57,640 nt of DNA from Clostridium sp. (GTDB lineage Bacteria; Bacillota; Clostridia; TANB77; CAG-508): positions 1 to 57,640 of the forward strand of contig JAHAKD010000008.1 in assembly GCA_018371855.1 (NCBI GenBank), in the 5' to 3' direction. The notes beneath the pieces were generated by a model. The model saw only the letters and a list, made by a program, of their open reading frames with translations, ran no database searches and had not been told where the DNA came from. The position numbers and the translations under genes are program-made. Below are positions 53,011 through 57,640 of the stretch, piece by piece; positions within the stretch are counted from its first letter, which is position 1; the number at the start of each line of letters is the position of its first letter.

Positions 53011-56000
53011 AGAAATACAAGAACTAACAGTAGAAAACAGTAGAAAAGAATTCAAAATAACAACTGATGTAAAAGAAATCGATTGGGTAAAAGGTGGAAG
53101 TATTTCAGGAGAAGACAATAATCCATATGAAACAGTAAAATACGGAGATTCAGGCACAAAAGAAATAATAATGATACCAGATGAAAATTATGAAATTATA
53201 GGAATTACAGTAAATGGACAAGAATGGCGATTTGAAGAAAATACAGATGGAACATACAAAATGCCACAATTTGACAATGTAACAGAAGATAAACATATAG
53301 AAGTAACATATGCATTAAAAGATAATAAACTAACAATAAATAAATTAGATAGTCGAACACAAGAACCATTGCAAGGGGCAACATTTAAACTAGACCAAAT
53401 AGAAGAAAGAGCAACCCCAGAAGATGTAATAGGAGAAATTGTTGATAATGGTACAGAATATTCAAAAGCAGATTTAGAAAATGAAATACTAGGAGTACAA
53501 GGAGATTTAAAAGATAATGGAACATATTATTTTGTACAAAACGATGATGGAACATTAACTCCAACAAACAGTAAAACATATCAAACGGATAATGGAGGAA
53601 GTAGTGGTAAACAAAATACAACAGCTAATTCATATGTACCAATTGATTTAACTAGCTTAGAAGGGGAATATGTAGTGGTAGTAAATGCAAAAGTATCAAG
53701 CGAAAGTGTAGATTATGGGTATGCAACAATAACAACTAATACATCAGCACCAACATATAGCAATACAAATGGAAGATTTATGTATATATCAGGGACTTCA
53801 AGTTCAGTAACAACAGCAAAAGACTATACATCAAATGCACTAACTGGTGGAAATACATATTACCTACATTTAGGATATAGAAAAGATAGTAGTGTAGATA
53901 CAGGAGACGACCAAGTAACAATAAATAGCATAAAAGTATATAAAGCTAATTCAATCACATATAATTTTATAGACAATGGACAAGGAGGATATGAATCAAA
54001 CAATAAAGGAGTAGATAATACAACAGCAAATTCATATATACCAATTGACTTAAGAAATTGTACAGGAAAATATAACTTGACAGTAAATGCAAATGTATCA
54101 AGTCAAAGTAGTGATTATGGATATGCAACAGTAACAAATAGTACAGATGCACCATCATATAGTAGTAGTACTGGAAGATTTATATATATAGCAGGAACAG
54201 ATGAAGAAGATACCACACCAACAGACTATACAACAGTCTTACAAGGTGGACAAATGTATTATTTACATTTAGGATATTATAAAAATTCATCAACAAGTAG
54301 TGGAGATGATAAATTTACAGTAAATAGTGTGGAAGTAACATTAAACGATTCAGAGTTATATCATACAGAAGTAACAACTAATAGTGAAGGACAAGCGATA
54401 ACGCAAATACCATTTGGAAAATATCAAATAACAGAAATAGTTGCACCAGAAGGGTATGAGTTGTTAGAAACACCAATAGAAATAGAATTTAGAGCAGATG
54501 GAAATCATGAAGTAACTATTTCAAATATGGAAAAAGCGAAAATACTTGTACATCACTATCTAAAAACAGAAGAAGGAAAATATACAACAACAAAAGTAGC
54601 AGAAGATGAGCTATTGGAAGGAAAAATAGATGAAACATATGCAACATCACCACACTTAGACTTAGAAAAATATCAATTAGAAGAGGATGCAGAAGGAAAT
54701 CATGTATTACCAGAAAATGCAACAGGAACATACAAATCAGGAACACAAGAAGTAACATATTATTATGAGGAAAAAGATATCCCATTAATAGTACATCATT
54801 ATATAGAAGGAACAGAGACGCCGGTATTACTTGAAAATGGAGAACAAGCAAAAGATGAAAAATATGAAGGTAAGGAAAATGAAGAATATACAACCAATGC
54901 AATAAGTCAAGAAGAGCTAAATGAAAAATATGAATTAGTGGAAGTGCCTTCAAATGCAACAGGAGAATATATACCAACAGAAACAGTAGTAACATATTAC
55001 TATAGAGTGAAGGATTCAGCAGGAGTAATAGTACATCATATAGATAAAGAAACAAAAGAAAAAATAGCACCAGATGTAATTATTCCAGCAGAAGGAACAG
55101 GAAAGTATGGAGATAGTTATACTACCGAAGTAAGTGAAGAAATACCAGCAAATTATGAATATGTAGCCAAAACAGACAACTGGGAAGGAACAATGGTAGA
55201 TAAGCTAACCGAAGTAACATATGAATATAAAAAGGTAGAGCCAAATATAATAGATGAACAAATAGAAAAGACAGCAACACAAGCAATAGAAAATCCTTCA
55301 GCAGAAATAGAATACAAAATAAAATATACTACACAGGTAGAAGATTATATTGGAAAAGCACAGATAACAATAGTAGATGAATTGCCATATCCAATAGATA
55401 CTACAAAGTCAGAGTTAGCAGGAGGAACATATAACGAAGCTAATAATACAATAACATGGGTAGAAGTATTAGAAGGAATAGACACTTATACACAAGTAGA
55501 AAGTGGAAAAATAGAAGTAAACAAAACAATAAAAGTAGTATATAAAAATGTGGATGATAGAAATACAGAAATAGAAAACAGAGTAAATGGACGATTAAAA
55601 TTACTAACACCAGAAAAGACAAGTGAAGGAGTAACAACAACAGCAGAAACAGTAATAAAATCTGTAGTAAACATCCCAGTAAGTAAAGTATGGGAAGATG
55701 ACTCAGACAAATTAGGAAAACGTCCAACAAGAGTGGTATTTAAGTTAACTGGAAGTGATGGAAGCGAATATACAAAAGAATTAGCAAAACCAGGAACACA
55801 AGGAAGTACAACAACACAAGATAGCACAAATCCAAATAAATGGAATGATATATTCGAAAACCTTCCAAAATATGATGTAAATAAACAAGAGATAGTATAC
55901 ACATTAACAGAAATAAATGGAGATCTAACATATTATGATGCAAGTCTTGATAGTACAGGAAGAATTGTTACAAACACAAGTAAATATGGAAAAGTAATAG

Positions 56001-57640
56001 TACATCACTACATAATGAACTCAGATGGAAGCATAACAACAACAAGAGTTCCAGATGTTCAAGGACAAGAAGTTCAAGATGCAGTAATAGAAGGAAAAGA
56101 AGGAGATCCATATACTACAGAAGAAGCAACCAATGTAAGTGAAAAATACGAATTGGTAGAAGAAAAACTTCCAGAAAACGCAGAAGGAACAATAGAAAAA
56201 TACAACGAAGAGAAACCACAAGAAGTAATATATTATTACAGATTAAAACCAGCAAAAGTAATAATAAATTACTTAGAGAAAGATGGTGACTCAGATGACA
56301 GCAACAATGTAATCCTAAGCGAACAAGAACAAATAGATGGATATGTAGATGATCAGTATAATACAGATACAGAACATCGCAAAGAAACAATTACAAACAA
56401 TGGAAAAACATACACATTAGTAGAAGATAGTAAAAATATAGAGGGAACAATGACAGTAGAAGACATAAATGTAACATACTATTATCTACAAAATACAAAA
56501 GCAACAGTAAGATATGTTGAAAGAGATCCAGAGACACATGAAATAGTAAAAGACTTAGAGGAACCATATACAGAAGAAGGCTTAGTAGGAGATGAATTTG
56601 TAACATATTCAAAGAAATTTGATGGATATAAATTAGTAGAAAGTCCAGAGCAAACAACGATAAATATGACAAAAGAAGAACAAACATTAATCTACTACTA
56701 TGAACCAGTATATACAGGATTAATAGAAAACCACATTGATGACAAAACAGGAAAAATATTATATACAGAGACACATGATATATCAGTAGGAGAATCTTAT
56801 AACATACCAAGTAAAGAATTCGAAGGATATGATTTAGTGAAAAGTAAACTTCCAGCAAATGCGGAGGGAATTATGGGAGAAGAGCTAGTAATAGTTAATT
56901 ACTATTACATAAAGAAAGCAGTGTTAGAAGTAAACTATATAGATAGAGAAACAGGAAAATCATTAGCAGAACAAATAATAGATGAAACTAAACACGAAGG
57001 AGATAGTTATACAACAGAAGAAAAGAACTTTACCGAATATGATATGGTACAGTTAGAAGGAAACAAAGAAGGAACAATGGTAGTAGAAACAGATGAAGAA
57101 GGAAATATAACAAATAATAGAACTGTGGTTACATACTACTATGCTAAGAAATCAGCTGGAGTAGAAGAACACCATATAGACATAAGAACAGAAGAAGAAT
57201 TAGAAAAGCCAACATTATATGAAGGACATATAGGAGATGAATACAACATACCTTCAAAAGAATTTTTAAGCTATCAAGTAGTAACAGTAGATGAAGATGG
57301 AAACAATATGTTACCAATTAACGCAACAGGAAAAATGACAGAAGAAAAGCAGGTAGTAACCTATTACTACTATCAACCAGCAAAAGTAATAGTACATTAT
57401 GTAGAAAAAGCAACAGGAAAAGAGTTAGAAGAAATAAATCCAGAAACAGGAGAGCTACAAAAAGCCTTAGTAATAATAGAGGGACAAAAAGATGACGAAT
57501 ATACAACAACAGCAAAAGAATTCGAGTATTATACATTAATAGAAAAACCACAAGAAGGACAAGGCAAAATGAAAGTAGAGATAACAAAAGATGAAGAAGG
57601 AAACGATGTAGTAAATAATACGATAGAATTATATTATTAT
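52706..57640 (+). CDS. Second giant surface adhesin, C-terminal part (shifted frame, runs off the window)
   Basis: From 52706 the frame one base back stays open to the window end: about 1,645 codons without a stop. Its sequence continues the preceding gene: the last propeller-like repeats (to about 53010), an InlB-type bacterial repeat (53030-53320), a SpaA/Cna-B module (starts L-T-I-N-K-L-D, E-box I-T-E-I-V-A-P near 54440) split by two related insert domains of about 115 residues (each starting N-T-T-A-N-S-Y-(V/I)-P-I-D-L), three MucBP repeats (54535-55240), a DUF11-like module, a Cna-B module (55670-55985; V-W-E-D-D-S-D-K) and at least seven MucBP repeats. No start codon with a ribosome site is near its beginning, so it is not an independent gene. 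Its C-terminal array closely parallels that of the 38920 adhesin. The end and anchor are outside the window. Confidence 0.85.

Noticed and set aside
52719..57640. Independent second gene downstream of the TAG at 52716-52718
   Set aside because: The frame begins in mid-repeat, lacks a ribosome site and continues the preceding domain exactly after a 1-base shift.

Overview
The window is strongly AT-rich chromosomal DNA. Coding is dense, strong Shine-Dalgarno sites are common, and several genes start with TTG or GTG. Gene content and codon use point to a low-GC Firmicute, most likely an uncultured gut-type Clostridia lineage: an rpoB-rpoC pair, Tex, a CorA transporter, a YkpA/YbiT-type ABC-F protein, a SpoVB-like flippase, Spo0A-box-like sites and very large adhesins. 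No rRNA, tRNA, CRISPR array, insertion sequence or phage gene was recognised.

Layout. (i) 1-6.8 kb, plus strand: the 3' end of a surface protein, corA, a small membrane protein, an ABC-F ATPase and tex. REP-like palindromes carrying a GGGACGTTC core lie between several of these genes. (ii) 6.8-15.3 kb, minus strand: a DUF975 membrane protein, a receiver/HD-GYP response regulator, a membrane histidine kinase, and a one-module NRPS (condensation, adenylation, carrier, terminal reductase) whose end overlaps the kinase start. (iii) 15.4-21.2 kb: an HtrA-type protease and a small unknown gene (plus strand), then a flippase, a membrane-anchored unknown protein and an SH3/glucosaminidase wall hydrolase (minus strand). 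(iv) 21.2-29.0 kb: rpoB-rpoC with a long leader containing an attenuator-like hairpin and no rplJL upstream. (v) 29-57.6 kb: a surface-protein island with two thioester-domain (TQXA) adhesins, a PHP phosphoesterase, and two giant paralogous adhesins built from SpaA/Cna-B, DUF11-like, beta-propeller-like and MucBP modules.

Main points of interest. The first giant adhesin has an (AC)11 tract just after its best start codon, which puts that start out of frame with the 2,300-codon reading frame: a candidate phase-variation switch, OFF in this sequence. The second giant adhesin is split by an apparent 1-bp loss in a short G run inside its propeller repeats; the reading frame then stays open from there to the window end (about 4.9 kb), so the real gene exceeds 11 kb. 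The NRPS adenylation domain reads as the pocket code D-L-T-K-I-G-E-V-G-K, close to the known asparagine code, so the predicted product is an N-acylated asparagine aldehyde or alcohol. Three surface proteins end in a transmembrane segment plus a short basic tail, with no LPXTG motif.

The genes fit an envelope-centred bacterium: adhesins, wall hydrolase, flippase, HtrA quality control, and possible c-di-GMP turnover by the HD-GYP regulator. Functional links between the NRPS and the two-component genes, and between the Spo0A-like sites and the adhesins, are inferences from position and motif only.
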